Shown piece after piece: positions 1-8,197 of a stretch of DNA of 64,000 nucleotides (position 1 is its first letter; each line of letters starts with the position of its first letter). The stretch is from Bursaphelenchus xylophilus (taxonomy: Eukaryota > Nematoda > Chromadorea > Rhabditida > Aphelenchoididae): the NCBI GenBank assembly GCA_904066235.2, contig CAJFCV020000001.1:2604001-2668000 (forward strand). Direction: 5' to 3'. Under the pieces are notes generated by a model. The model searched no databases. It was not told where the DNA came from and was given only the letters and a program-made list of their open reading frames with translations. Made by a program: the position numbers and the translations under genes.

Positions 1-668
1 TTTGGGGGGTCACATTTGCGGGCAGCTGAAACATTTGCGGGCAGCTGAGACACTTGCGGGCAGCCTGGGACACTTGCGGGCAACCGACACTTGCGGGCAG
101 CCGACATTTGCGGGCAACCGGCACCTGAGGGTTACAGGGTGGAGGTGAAAATATTACTGCGATATTTTGGAAATTTGCCGACATTTGCGGGCAGCCGACA
201 CTTGCGGGCAACAGGAAAAAACAATCACACAGACTGTATAGGAACTTTTGGAACTGTTGCCCGCAAATGTCGGCTTCCCGCAAGTATTGCCTGCCCGCAA
301 ATGTCGGAAAACTTCCAAAATATCGAAGTAATTTTTCCACCTCTACCTTGTTATCATCAAGTGCCGGTTGCCCGCAAATGTCGGCTGCCCGCAAATGTCG
401 GCAAATTTCCAACATATCATAGTAATTTTTCCACGTCCACCCTGTTACCCTCACAATCAGGTGTCGGTTGCCCGCAAATGTCGGCTGCCCACAAATCTTC
501 CAGGCTGCCCGCAACTGTCGACCCTGCCCGCAAATGTCCCAGGCTGCCCGCAAATGCCGGTGCTGGCCGCAAATGTCGGCTGCCCGCAAAGTGGCTGCCC
601 GCAAAAAATTTGCCCGCAAACTGGTTGCCCGCAAAGTGGTTGCCCGCAAGTGTGCGCCCGCCCTTTTA
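1..668. repeat. Inverted minisatellite array
   Basis: Short units around the core GCGGGCAGCCGACA are repeated about eight times in one orientation (1-220) and about twice as often in the opposite orientation (250-668), so the locus can fold on itself. A longer compound block, with a spacer containing TTTGGAAATTTGCC, sits at about 120-212 and returns inverted at 256-365 and 366-470. Open frames across it (91-754 on both strands) are by-products of a repeat that lacks stop codons and are not called as genes. Confidence 0.85.
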
Positions 669-1020
669 AACTCCATTTTTTAATTAAAAGACTTGAAAAC
701 CGCATGTTTAAGGCGCTGAAATTGAAAAAAATTAAAATACATATTGCCTTCTGATATGCAAATGTAAATGGCTCGGTTTTCGACCCTAGAAATGGGGCAA
801 TTTAAAGTTCAATTTCAAAAATATTGTTTTTGTGTACACAATCAAATATCAATAGAGTTTTGATCCAGGTAAGGCTCTATAAGCCTACCTGGAGTCGTTT
901 TCAGCATAGTTTTCAAAGAAACGTAGTCTAGAACTCGCATGTTTCTTGCACACAGTATTGCTAAGAGGCATGCTCCAGTTTTCTTGGCGTCGCGACACTT
1001 GCGTTTTCTAAGGTACTTTT
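669..1020. other. Promoter-side remnant of a lost peptide gene
   Basis: No gene is seen. The stretch matches the DNA that lies upstream of the minus-strand peptide genes at 5,975, 7,151 and 9,655 (TTTTTTAATTAAAAG, then AAACCGCATGTTTAAGGCGC, then AAATGGGGCAATTTAAAG). The position of the usual TATA box reads TTTTAAACTCC instead of TTTTATACTCC. The minisatellite replaces the gene body, so a family member was probably lost here. Confidence 0.5.
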
Positions 1021-1031
1021 TAGGTTAAACG

Positions 1032-1178
1032 CCTGTCGGGAAAGTAATGAACACTCTGTCGGATCGAAAATCACATCGCCGCCGAGAAAATGAATTGTGT
1101 CACAGAAAATCAAACTGCTGACCACTTGAGGCGATCGGCGTAACGAAATTGTGTTCATTATTTCCCCGACAGACTGAT
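1032..1178. mobile_element. CTGTCGGGAAAATAA foldback MITE
   Basis: Short inverted-repeat element with termini CTGTCGGGAAAgTAATGA and TCATTATTTCCCCGACAG. It belongs to the commonest small element of the window, whose copies share ends but differ in the middle. An occupied/empty site comparison at 23,270 shows that the family duplicates TA. Confidence 0.75.
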
Positions 1179-1265
1179 AATACCTCAAGCATGACAAAAA
1201 CAAAACAGCTGTATATTTATTCGGTATTAAAAAACATTTCATTTCTTCGTTGTTGGTGCGCCAAA

Positions 1266-1418
1266 TCAGACACAATCGCAAAATTTGTCGCTACCCACTG
1301 AAAGACATTTCGGTGTTGTGCCTCGGGAGCATGGAAATCGAACGCAGTCCCTGTCCGTGCGGCAAAAATTGGCAGATGCCACAGCAACCAACAACAAGAA
1401 TATTGCGAACAATCTCAT
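1266..1418 (-). CDS. Secreted six-cysteine peptide, short form (50 aa)
   Basis: A complete single-exon reading frame that closely matches the other array members but ends early. Residues 1-16 are a signal peptide (MRLFAIFLLLVAVASA). The mature part keeps all six cysteines (C19, C25, C30, C38, C47, C49; spacing x5, x4, x7, x8, x1) with CRTDRDC at its start, and stops at TGA one residue after C49. Relatives at 2,419, 5,790, 6,963 and 9,470 carry about ten more residues, and DNA for a similar tail still follows in frame after the TGA. The product should be exported and disulfide-bonded; its target is unknown. A TATA box lies 41 bp upstream. It may be a functional short form or a recent nonsense allele, since the lost tail is outside the cysteine core. 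Confidence 0.7.
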   Translation of the reverse strand: MRLFAIFLLLVAVASANFCRTDRDCVRFPCSRGTTPKCLSVGSDKFCDCV

Positions 1419-1458
1419 GGTAAATCAGTGGTTGAGAAATCCGTCCGAGGCAGGGGCT

Positions 1459-1464
1459 TTTATA
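1459..1464 (-). promoter_or_regulatory. TATA box of the 1,266-1,418 peptide gene
   Basis: TATAAA on the minus strand, 41 bp upstream of the ATG, in a block (GGAGTATAAAAgCCCCTG) shared with the genes at 2,607, 5,975, 7,151 and 9,655. Confidence 0.6.
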
Positions 1465-1793
1465 CTCCATTTTTTAATTAAAAGGGTCGAAAACCGCATG
1501 TTTAAGGCGCCGAAATTGAAAAAAAATTAAAATATTTATTGCCTTGTGGTATGTAAATGTAAATGGTTCGATTTTCGACCCTGGGAATGGGGCAATTTAA
1601 AGTTTAATTTCAAAAATATTGTTGTTGTGTACACAACCAAATATCAATGGGTTTTTGATTCTGGTACGGCGCTGTAAGCCCGCCTGCAGTCGTTTCCGGC
1701 GTCTTGTTCGAAGAAAACGGGCTAGAATCCTTGTATTTTTCTTGTACGGAAAATTCCACAAAATCGCTTATTTTAACCTACATGTTAGTTTTA

Positions 1794-1947
1794 TAGTCTG
1801 TCGGGAAAATAATGAGAATTCCGTCGGAACAAAAATCGCATCACCGCCGAGGAAATGAGTTGTGTCGCGGCAAAATCAAATTGCTTTTCACTTCAGCGAC
1901 GCGATCGGCGCCGCGAAATTGTGTTCATCATTTTTACGACAGATTGA
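1794..1947. mobile_element. CTGTCGGGAAAATAA foldback MITE
   Basis: Termini AGTCTGTCGGGAAAATAATG and a degenerate mate (CATTTTTACGACAGATTGA). The interior has GCGACGCGATCGGCGC, as in the copies at 5,559 and 9,244. Confidence 0.7.
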
Positions 1948-2418
1948 TACTCTACTGGTATGTTCACAAAGTGCGTAGACGTTCTTTTGCCTTTTGTCGC
2001 GAACGCACAGGCAGTCTGCCCTTCCCCTTTAGTCGGTGGATTTTTTTGGCGACGCTTACGTTCGCCGAAAAGTTTACGGACTTTATGACGCTCCAAGTAA
2101 AAGAGTACATCGCCAAGGGAATCAGTAAGGGAGGCTGTAGAGAGAACTCAAAGTAGACCACAAACGCTCTACCGAGAACCAGAGATTGCTACGGCTCCGG
2201 AGCCGGCTGTTGGGTCCGGCTCTCGAGCCAAAGTCAGAGCCGCGCTTCTCAGCGTCCAGAAAAGTAAAAATTTCGTTAAACCAATTGCTTGAACAATAAT
2301 ACTTGGATGGCGTACGACTTGGCTCAAAAATGTTGGGTGTGTCATCTAACAATTTTTATTTTTGAAAAAATATTTTTTTTTAAATTTTTGCACGGGTTTA
2401 TTGGGTATTAAAAATCAT

Positions 2419-2607
2419 TTATTCCTTCTCTGTTCGTCGATCAAATGGAACACAATCGCAATGTCCGTGGTGCTTCACAATACGACATTTGGGTCCAGCT
2501 CCTTCGGGGCATACTAAATAATCGCAGTCCTTGTCGTGGTGGCACGGTTTGAATTCAACGGCGGATGCCACAGCAACCAACAACAGGAAGAGAGCGAACA
2601 ATCTCAT
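2419..2607 (-). CDS. Secreted six-cysteine peptide (62 aa)
   Basis: Single-exon gene for a small secreted peptide. Residues 1-16 form a signal peptide with likely cleavage after VASA. The mature 46 residues hold C22, C28, C33, C41, C50 and C52 (x5, x4, x7, x8, x1), beginning CHHDKDC, followed by a charged tail DRRTEKE. Histidines are enriched (CHH, KHHGHC), unlike its sisters. Six cysteines imply three disulfides. I do not recognise a named family; the CxxDxDC start resembles plant nodule-specific cysteine-rich peptides only by convergence. The gene has its own TATA box and lies head-to-head with the pseudogene at 2,896, as the 9,470 gene lies next to a truncated copy of the same flank. Confidence 0.8.
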   Translation of the reverse strand: MRLFALFLLLVAVASAVEFKPCHHDKDCDYLVCPEGAGPKCRIVKHHGHCDCVPFDRRTEKE

Positions 2608-2647
2608 GGCAAATCAGTGGTTGAGAAATCCGTCCGACGCAGGGGTT

Positions 2648-2653
2648 TTTATA
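2648..2653 (-). promoter_or_regulatory. TATA box of the 2,419-2,607 peptide gene
   Basis: Minus-strand TATAAA, 41 bp upstream of the ATG, in the block shared by the array genes. Confidence 0.6.
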
Positions 2654-2895
2654 CTCCATTTTTTAATTAAACGATTTGAAAACCGCATGTCTAAGGCGCT
2701 GAAATAGAAAAAAAATAAAATATATATTGCCTTGTGTTATGTAAATGTAAATGGTTCGATTTTTAAACGCAGAAATGAGGCCAATTAAGGGTTACGAAGT
2801 CATAAAATGTAAATTTATCGGTCCTGTTCTCAACCTAAATTTAAAATTTTCTCATAAAAAACGTGTGCCCAACGTCTTCTTCGACCATATCAAGA

Positions 2896-3033
2896 ATGAA
2901 ATTCTCAGTCGTGCTCCTCTTCTTTCTGGCCACTGTTCCCATCGCCCAGATGCCATAATGTATAGACAATAAGAACTGCTTATCCAGAACATGCTATTGG
3001 GGTAAAGCAGAGTGCGTGCAATTCACGTATTGA
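2896..3033 (+). pseudogene. Divergent secreted cysteine-rich peptide, nonsense-interrupted
   Basis: ATG starts a clear signal peptide (MKFSVVLLFFLATVPIAQ). Two codons later comes TAA, and the same frame then continues with cysteines spaced x5, x4, x6 (CIDNKNC start) to a TGA. A TATAAAA-like AT-rich promoter seems absent or decayed. The final C-x-C pair of the family is missing, so the end is also eroded. The gene runs opposite to the 2,419 gene, and similar upstream DNA recurs at 9,830-9,930 where another repeat interrupts it. A nonsense pseudogene is the simplest reading. Confidence 0.65.
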
Positions 3034-3110
3034 AAGATTGTGTCCGGTTGAATTGTGATTTTTTGATTTGCGCTTACACAATATGTATACTTCAAATCAC
3101 AAGAAAACTG

Positions 3111-3396
3111 GGGGCTAAGGTAGTACACCCCAAAATTTATTTCAAAGAATTAATCCAAGTTGTATGGTCCAGCACAAGCCCCCTACGTTTTAGATCAAGC
3201 CCCATACGTTTTAGATGAAGCCCCCAACGTTTTAGATGAAGCCCCCTCCGTTTTAGATCAAGCCCCCAACGTAGTAGATCAAACCCCCACTTACTTTTTT
3301 GTATTATTCTAATTTGTTCATTATGTGGGGTGTGAAACGGGCAAAACGGTGGGGGTTTGAACTGCCTTTCGTGGGGGGCTCAACTACCGAAGCCCC
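3111..3396. mobile_element. hAT-type MITE, copy 1
   Basis: 286-bp element with imperfect terminal inverted repeats (GGGGCTAAGGTAGTAC / CAACTACCGAAGCCCC) flanked by the 8-bp duplication GAAAACTG (3,103-3,110 and 3,397-3,404). An 8-bp duplication is the hAT hallmark. The interior holds tandem units like AAGCCCCCTACGTTTTAGAT. No transposase. Second copy at 35,671. Confidence 0.85.
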
Positions 3397-3663
3397 GAAA
3401 ACTGTTATGTTATGCCATTGGCTTGCCGTATATGTATAATATGTATATTATATTTCTAACTGACGGATCTCATTGAGATTGGGGAAAAATATTGCGGACA
3501 TAACACTACATAATGCGAATATGTCCCGACATGTCTGCTGGAGTGATTTCGACAACATTTACTGTAAGAAAAAAGTTTACCTTTCACTGTGCAATTTGTT
3601 GGTTTTTGCTTCTCAAACGGACTATTATTATAGTATGTCGATTTTCCCGATTTCATGCCGTCT

Positions 3664-3910
3664 GCAAAATGGCCGTCTGGTCACCGGATCTGAATCCGAT
3701 GGACTATAAAAAATTTTCAGTTAGAGGCCAACGCCTGTACTACACGCCGCAAAAGTTTGGAGCCGCAAAGTAATCGTTGCGCCAAGAACGGGACCAGTTT
3801 CCCCGAACAGAGCTGCGGCCCCGAGGCCGAAATTTTAAGTTACGTTTGGAGCTCTATATCGCCTCCAAAGGCAGCCACTGTGAAACCGGCTTAACACGTT
3901 ATCAATAATC
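3664..3910 (+). pseudogene. Mariner-type transposase C-terminal remnant
   Basis: The translation from 3,669 has WSPDLNPMDYKKFSV, the signature around the last catalytic Asp of mariner (DD34D) transposases (SPDLNP-DY). After in-frame stops, the C-terminal motif IASKGSHCE appears at about 3,865-3,890, where mariner proteins have (A/K)KGGHFE-like sequence. The spacing of the two motifs fits the end of the family, but the N-terminal DNA-binding half is missing. A short end, ATACCCTGTAT, near 4,000-4,010 could be the remaining terminal repeat and resembles the CAGGGTG ends of the MITE at 8,198. Dead relic. Confidence 0.75.
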
Positions 3911-4053
3911 CTCTATGTTACTGATATCCATCGTTAGTTTTGCTAAATTTCGTTGAGCATATAAAATGTAGCTATAAAAATAACATGCATTATTTTTGGA
4001 TACCCTGTATGATCCTCAATGACAAAACGCGTTTATTCGTGCACACCACAAAA

Positions 4054-4263
4054 TTAACCGTTAATTTTTTTCATATACAGTTGTGAATCCGGACAGCGGC
4101 ATTCTCCAAGCGGTACGTCGTAGTCCTTCTTGCATACCGGACTACGCCCATCCGCACATCTCACCTCCGTTGCGCATTCCCTGTCGCCCCTGCAATAAGT
4201 GTTGGATTGGGCGACGGCGGTAACAGCGAGCAAAAGAAGTAGGAACACAGCAAACAATCGCAT
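4054..4263 (-). CDS. Secreted six-cysteine peptide, long-loop subtype (69 aa)
   Basis: Single exon. The signal peptide is residues 1-18 (MRLFAVFLLLLLAVTAVA), then Gln. Cysteines C24, C30, C36, C44, C55 and C57 give spacing x5, x5, x7, x10, x1; the mature chain contains CRGDREC and GRSPVCKKDYD, and the tail is YMKKING. Its closest relative is the gene at 10,968, which shares the loop lengths and the tail. The upstream side is a divergent promoter region shared with the plus-strand gene whose remnant starts at 5,345; a palindrome now lies between them. TATA-like TTATAG is at about 4,300. Extracellular function unknown. Confidence 0.8.
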   Translation of the reverse strand: MRLFAVFLLLLLAVTAVAQSNTYCRGDRECATEVRCADGRSPVCKKDYDVPLGECRCPDSQLYMKKING

Positions 4264-4431
4264 TATGAAATGATTAAAAGAGGCGCTGAATGCATCATTC
4301 TTATAGCAGAACTTTAATTAAGACGCACATTAGAGTTGTTGAAGTGGAAAAATTTACATTTATGGCTTTCCTCTTACGCCTTTTTCAAAGATGGGTAGAT
4401 TTTTTTCTTGCGGCGCACAGTGTATTTTTTA

Positions 4432-5304
4432 CGAGGGAATGGTCTGAACTTCCCCCGGCGTTTGAGAAAATGACTAGTACAGGTGGATAGAGCAGGTCAA
4501 CTTTGGTAAAAAGAACGATTTTCCAGCTGCGGAATAAGCCCGGCCGACGAGAAAAATCGACCGAAAGTTCCACAAAAATTTCCTCTTTCTCTTCCCTCGG
4601 AAAAGAACAGCGGCGTCCAGTGATCCGGTTAGCCGAGTGGATAAAGCATCCGCTCGATATTCTTTTGGGGGTTGGTTCGATTCCGGGGAAGCCCGAAGGA
4701 CCGTAATAAGACTTTGGTATGGGCAAGACCAAACTCTCATAAAACAAAAAAAATATTTTGCCGTTTTTAAACGTTTTATGGGTTATAAAAATTTTTTTTA
4801 AATAATACAAATTGGGGTACAGTCCTGTTCAAAAAGATATGATGGATACCTTTATCTATGACCAAACGAGGATGACTTCGACGTTCCATCGATTTGTAGG
4901 TCTGGAAAAATCCAAAAAAACCATTTTTTAACGATTATCTGTGTTTTCGGTATAGTTCCATAAAACGTATAAAAATGGCAAAATATTTTTTTTTGTTTTA
5001 TGAGAGTTTGGTCTTGCCCACACCAAAGTCTTCGGTCCTTCGGGCTGCTCCGGAATCGAACCAACCCCCAAAAGAATAACGAGCGGACGCTTTATCCACT
5101 CGGCCAACCGAACCATTGGACACCGCTGTTCTTTTCCGAGGGAAGAGAAAGAGGAAATTTTTGTGGAACTTTCGGTCGATTTTTCTCGTCGGCCGGGCTT
5201 ATTCCGCAGCTGGAAAATCGTTCTTTTTACCAAAGTTGACCTGCTCTATCCACCTGTACTAGTCATTTTCTCAAACGCCGGGGGAAGTTCAGACCATTCC
5301 CTTG
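4432..5304. mobile_element. Palindromic element with tRNA-like Pol III boxes in both arms
   Basis: 873-bp inverted repeat with ends CRAGGGAATGGTCTGAACTT, arms of about 300 bp and a central spacer near 4,870. It is flanked by TTA (or TA). The paralogous intergenic region at about 11,330-11,350 lacks it, showing an empty site. Each arm carries a tRNA-like segment with perfect A-box and B-box matches (TAGCCGAGTGG 4,630-4,640, GGTTCGATTCC 4,674-4,684; inverted at 5,096-5,106 and 5,052-5,062). No protein is encoded. Confidence 0.85.
4622..4692 (+). other. tRNA-derived sequence, left arm
   Basis: It has a Pol III A box and B box at normal spacing, but the anticodon arm does not pair convincingly and the acceptor stem does not close, so it is a tRNA-derived promoter or pseudogene, not a tRNA gene. 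The other arm holds its inverted copy at about 5,045-5,115. Confidence 0.6.
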
Positions 5305-5344
5305 TTAGTTACAAATTTTCTACTTTGTGACAGACTAATTGAAC

Positions 5345-5428
5345 ATGAGATTTCTTGTCATCATCCTCACTGCTCTTGTTGTTACCAGCCTAGCTCTTCA
5401 GCGGTACTGTAGAAGCTCCATTGTTTGA
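5345..5428 (+). pseudogene. Truncated secreted peptide gene (paralog of 11,378)
   Basis: Near-identical to the first 23 codons of the intact gene at 11,378: signal peptide MRFLVIILTALVVTSLA, then LQRYC with the first cysteine. At about 5,415 homology switches to the array sequence ending TTTGAATTTYCTATTGTAAG, seen again at 6,610 and 9,110, and the frame hits TGA. Five of six cysteines are lost, so no functional product is expected. It was divergent to the 4,054 gene. Confidence 0.8.
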
Positions 5429-5558
5429 ATTTTCTATTGTAAGCAACTTTTGGCTGATTTCCGAACATGCCCGCAGAATCTTCGTACTTCTTCGAGAAAG
5501 TGGCTGGCCGCAGTTGTGGGCTCGCGGTTTTCTTAAGCTAATTTTTTAGGCTTAAAAT

Positions 5559-5723
5559 CTGTCGGGAAAATAACCAGAACTCCGTCGGATCGAAGATTGC
5601 ATCGTCTCTGAGAAATTGAATCGTGTTGCGCGCAATTGTGTTGCGGAGAAATCAAACTGCTCTTCACTTCAGCGACGCGATCGGCGCAACGAAATTGTGT
5701 TCATTATTTTCCCGACACACTGA
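5559..5723. mobile_element. CTGTCGGGAAAATAA foldback MITE
   Basis: Ends CTGTCGGGAAAATAA and TTATTTTCCCGACACACTGA. Nearly the same copy sits beside the peptide gene at 9,470, so it was duplicated with the gene unit. Confidence 0.75.
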
Positions 5724-5789
5724 TAATACCTCAAGCATGACAAACACAAACACAAAACAGCTGTATATTTATTGGGATTCAAAATCATT

Positions 5790-5975
5790 TCATTCCTTTG
5801 GTGTTGGTGTGGCAATCGGGATACATTCGCAATGTTTGCTGAACATATAGTCACCACAATGCGGTCTTTCTCCTATGCGGCATCGCCATCCCGCGCAGTC
5901 CTTGTCCCTGTAGCAAGGCATCGTGAAGGCAGATGCCACAGCAACCAACAACAGGAAGGTAGCGAACAATCTCAT
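5790..5975 (-). CDS. Secreted six-cysteine peptide (61 aa)
   Basis: Single exon. Signal peptide 1-16 (MRLFATFLLLVAVASA). Mature cysteines C21, C27, C32, C40, C49, C51 with the canonical spacing x5, x4, x7, x8, x1; motif CYRDKDCAGWRC, then SKHCEC and a tail IATPTPKE. It is almost the twin of the gene at 9,470 with changes clustered between C21 and C27 and around the loops, while the signal peptide and tail are identical. That pattern would fit diversification of a surface-exposed part. TATA box 40 bp upstream. Role unknown; secreted, disulfide-rich. Confidence 0.8.
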   Translation of the reverse strand: MRLFATFLLLVAVASAFTMPCYRDKDCAGWRCRIGERPHCGDYMFSKHCECIPIATPTPKE

Positions 5976-6014
5976 GGCAAATCAGTGGTTGAGAAATCCG
6001 TCCGACGCTGGGGT

Positions 6015-6020
6015 TTTATA
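6015..6020 (-). promoter_or_regulatory. TATA box of the 5,790-5,975 peptide gene
   Basis: Minus-strand TATAAA in the shared block AATATAAAACCCC, 40 bp from the ATG. Confidence 0.6.
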
Positions 6021-6757
6021 TTCCATTTTTTAATTAAAAGGGTCGAAAACCACATGTCTGGGGCGTTGAAATTGACAAAAAGATTAAAATACATATTGCC
6101 TTCTCATATGCAAATGTAAATGGCTCGATTTTCGATCCTAGAAATGGGGCAATTTAAAGCTTAATTTCAAAAATATTGTTGTTGTGTACAAAACCAAATA
6201 TGAATAGATTTTTGATTCAGGTAAGGCGTTATAAGCCCGCCTGCAGTCTTTTTCGGCATAGTTTTCAAACAAAAAATAATCTAGAACTCGCATGTTTCTT
6301 GTACACAGTACCGCAAAGCGGCATGCTCTAGTTTTCTTGGAGTCGCGGTACTTGCGGCAACCGCTTTGCAGGCACCATTTTGCGACTAGAAATACGATTT
6401 CCTCCCTTAATCCGCGTAGTATCATAGAAATCTTGTACGAAGAACTCCCTGGTATTGATAACTACACGAATATATTGAATTCATCTTAAGCTTTCAAAAT
6501 TATGGAAGTTTATTTCCAAAAAAGGTAAAAATGCCTGGTTCGCCTTATGGTAACTATTCAAGCCACTTATACACCAGGAAACTCGATTCGCAACACCTAA
6601 TAGACAACTGCATCGTTTGAATTTCCTATTGTAAGCAACTTTTGGCTGATTTCCGAACATGCCCGCAGAATCTTCGTACTTCTTCGAGATGCCCGCAAGG
6701 TGGCTGGCCGCAATTGTGGGCCCGCCGTTTTCTTCAGCTATTTTTTAGGCTAAAAAT
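6021..6757. other. Array spacer without a gene
   Basis: This is the amplified spacer of the peptide array: the promoter-side block to about 6,240, then CGGTACTTGCGGCAACCGC-type sequence, then a CTTATACACCAGG stretch at about 6,570 that is the empty version of the MITE site at 8,198, then TTTGAATTTCCTATTGTAAG. I see no coding region. Confidence 0.6.
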
Positions 6758-6901
6758 CTGTCGGGAAAATAACCAGCACTCCGTCGGATCGAAAATCGCA
6801 TCGCCGCCGAGGAAATGAATTCTGTCAAAGAAAATCAAACTGCTTTCCGCTTGACGAAATCGGCCCTGCGACACTGTGCTCATTATTTTCCCGAGGACTG
6901 A
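6758..6901. mobile_element. CTGTCGGGAAAATAA foldback MITE
   Basis: Ends CTGTCGGGAAAATAACCAG and CATTATTTTCCCGAGGACTGA; lies 3' of the 6,963 gene, as a sister copy does beside 5,790. Confidence 0.7.
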
Positions 6902-6962
6902 TAATTCCCCAAGCATGACAAAAACAAAGGAGCTGTATATTTATTGGGTATTAAAAATCATT

Positions 6963-7151
6963 TCATTTCTTCGGTGTTGCTGCAACAATTGGAACACAAT
7001 CGCAATGTTTGATGAGATCCCCAGCAACACATGCCGGTGTTGTTCCTAAACGGCATCGTAATCCAGTGCAGTCCTTGTCCGTCTGGCACCACCTGAATTC
7101 AATGGCAGATGTGACAGCAACCAACAACAAGAAGATAGCAACCAATCTCAT
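6963..7151 (-). CDS. Secreted six-cysteine peptide (62 aa)
   Basis: Single exon, signal peptide 1-16 (MRLVAIFLLLVAVTSA). Cysteines C22, C28, C33, C41, C50, C52 with the canonical x5, x4, x7, x8, x1 spacing; motif CQTDKDCTGLRC, loop VAGDLIKHC and tail VAATPKK. It lies in the same repeat unit as 5,790 and 9,470 but is more diverged in the mature part than in the signal peptide. A TATA box is 41 bp upstream. Predicted extracellular, three disulfides, no enzymatic motif. Confidence 0.8.
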   Translation of the reverse strand: MRLVAIFLLLVAVTSAIEFRWCQTDKDCTGLRCRLGTTPACVAGDLIKHCDCVPIVAATPKK

Positions 7152-7191
7152 GGCAAATCAGTGGATGGAAAATATGTTGGACAGAGGGGTT

Positions 7192-7197
7192 TTTATA
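7192..7197 (-). promoter_or_regulatory. TATA box of the 6,963-7,151 peptide gene
   Basis: Minus-strand TATAAA, 41 bp upstream of the ATG, with the conserved flanks of the array. Confidence 0.6.
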
Positions 7198-7493
7198 CTG
7201 ATTTTTTTAATTAAAAGAGTTGAAAACCGCATGTTGAACGCGTTGAAAATGAAAGAAATTAAAATACGTATTGCCTTCTGACATGCAAATGAAAATGGCT
7301 CGACTTTCGACCCTAGAAATGGGGCAATTTAAAGTTTAATATCAAAAAAATTGTCGTTGTGTCCACAACCAAATATTGACAGAGTCTTGATTCAGGTAAG
7401 GCGCCATAAGCCCGCCTGCAGTCGTCTTCAGCATAGTTTTCAATGAAAAATAGTCTTGAACTCGTAAGTTTCTTGCACGCAGTACCGCTAACA

Positions 7494-7934
7494 GGGGAAG
7501 TACTCTAAGAGCGACGCTCAAATCTTGACGAAAATTGGCACAAATCTAGAATATTTTTTTCTAAAAAACATGCGACAATCCTAGCTCGCGCTTTGCAAAA
7601 AGAACCGAGATTTTTTGATCGAAAGTTGGCGAAAATCGAACACTTTTTGCCGAATTTCGGTACGAAAAGCTTCATGCCTTTTTCTACCATAGAGGGAAAT
7701 GTTTATACAAAAAACCAATTTTTTCCGGGCGAAACTAGAAAAGTTATGATCTAAAGGCGTTTTCCTCTCTGACCGCTTTCCGCCTTCAGCGTACTCTCTC
7801 TCTGCGGCAAAGGTTGTTCAATATCTTGGCGGCGCTTGCAAAGCGCGAGCTAAAACTTTGAGGAATTGATACTTAGTTCATGACCAGGCAAAATTTAAAG
7901 AAAATCTGAGCGTCGCACTTGGGGTATTTCCCTT
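7494..7934. repeat. GTGCGACGCTCAGA foldback element inserted in an array spacer
   Basis: A 440-bp inverted repeat starting GGGGAAGTACTCTAAGAGCG and ending CGTCGCACTTGGGGTATTTCCC, with the family hallmarks GCGCGAGCTA and CTCTCTGACCGCT inside. Neighbouring units read straight through the position (ACCGC-AAGCGGCATGCTC at 6,310), so it inserted after unit duplication. Further copies at 22,345, 47,904, 48,695, 50,221, 51,659, 56,440, 59,735, 60,900 and 61,838. Confidence 0.8.
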
Positions 7935-8197
7935 ATAAGCGGCATGCTCCCGTTTTCTTGGCGTCGCGACGCTTGCGGGCAACCACTTTGCGGGCACCAT
8001 TTTTTGCGATTATAAATACGATTTCCTTATCTATGTACGTCGTATCATAGAAATCTTGCACGGGCAACTCCGTGGTACTGATAACTACACGAACATATTG
8101 AATTCACTTTCCGATTTCAAAGTTATGGAAGTTTGTTTTCAAAAAAAAAGGTAAAAATGTCTGGTCCGCCCTATGGTAACTATACAAGCAACTTATA

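Noticed and set aside
91..754. Overlapping frames on both strands rich in CRLPAN / CGQP repeats
   Set aside because: They are translations of a minisatellite that lacks stops in several frames; no signal, promoter or domain.
3111..3396. CRISPR-like array from the AAGCCCC repeats
   Set aside because: Units are short, contiguous and inside a transposon with terminal repeats and 8-bp duplications.
4622..5115. tRNA genes
   Set aside because: A and B boxes are good but anticodon and acceptor stems do not form, and the two copies are inverted arms of a mobile element.
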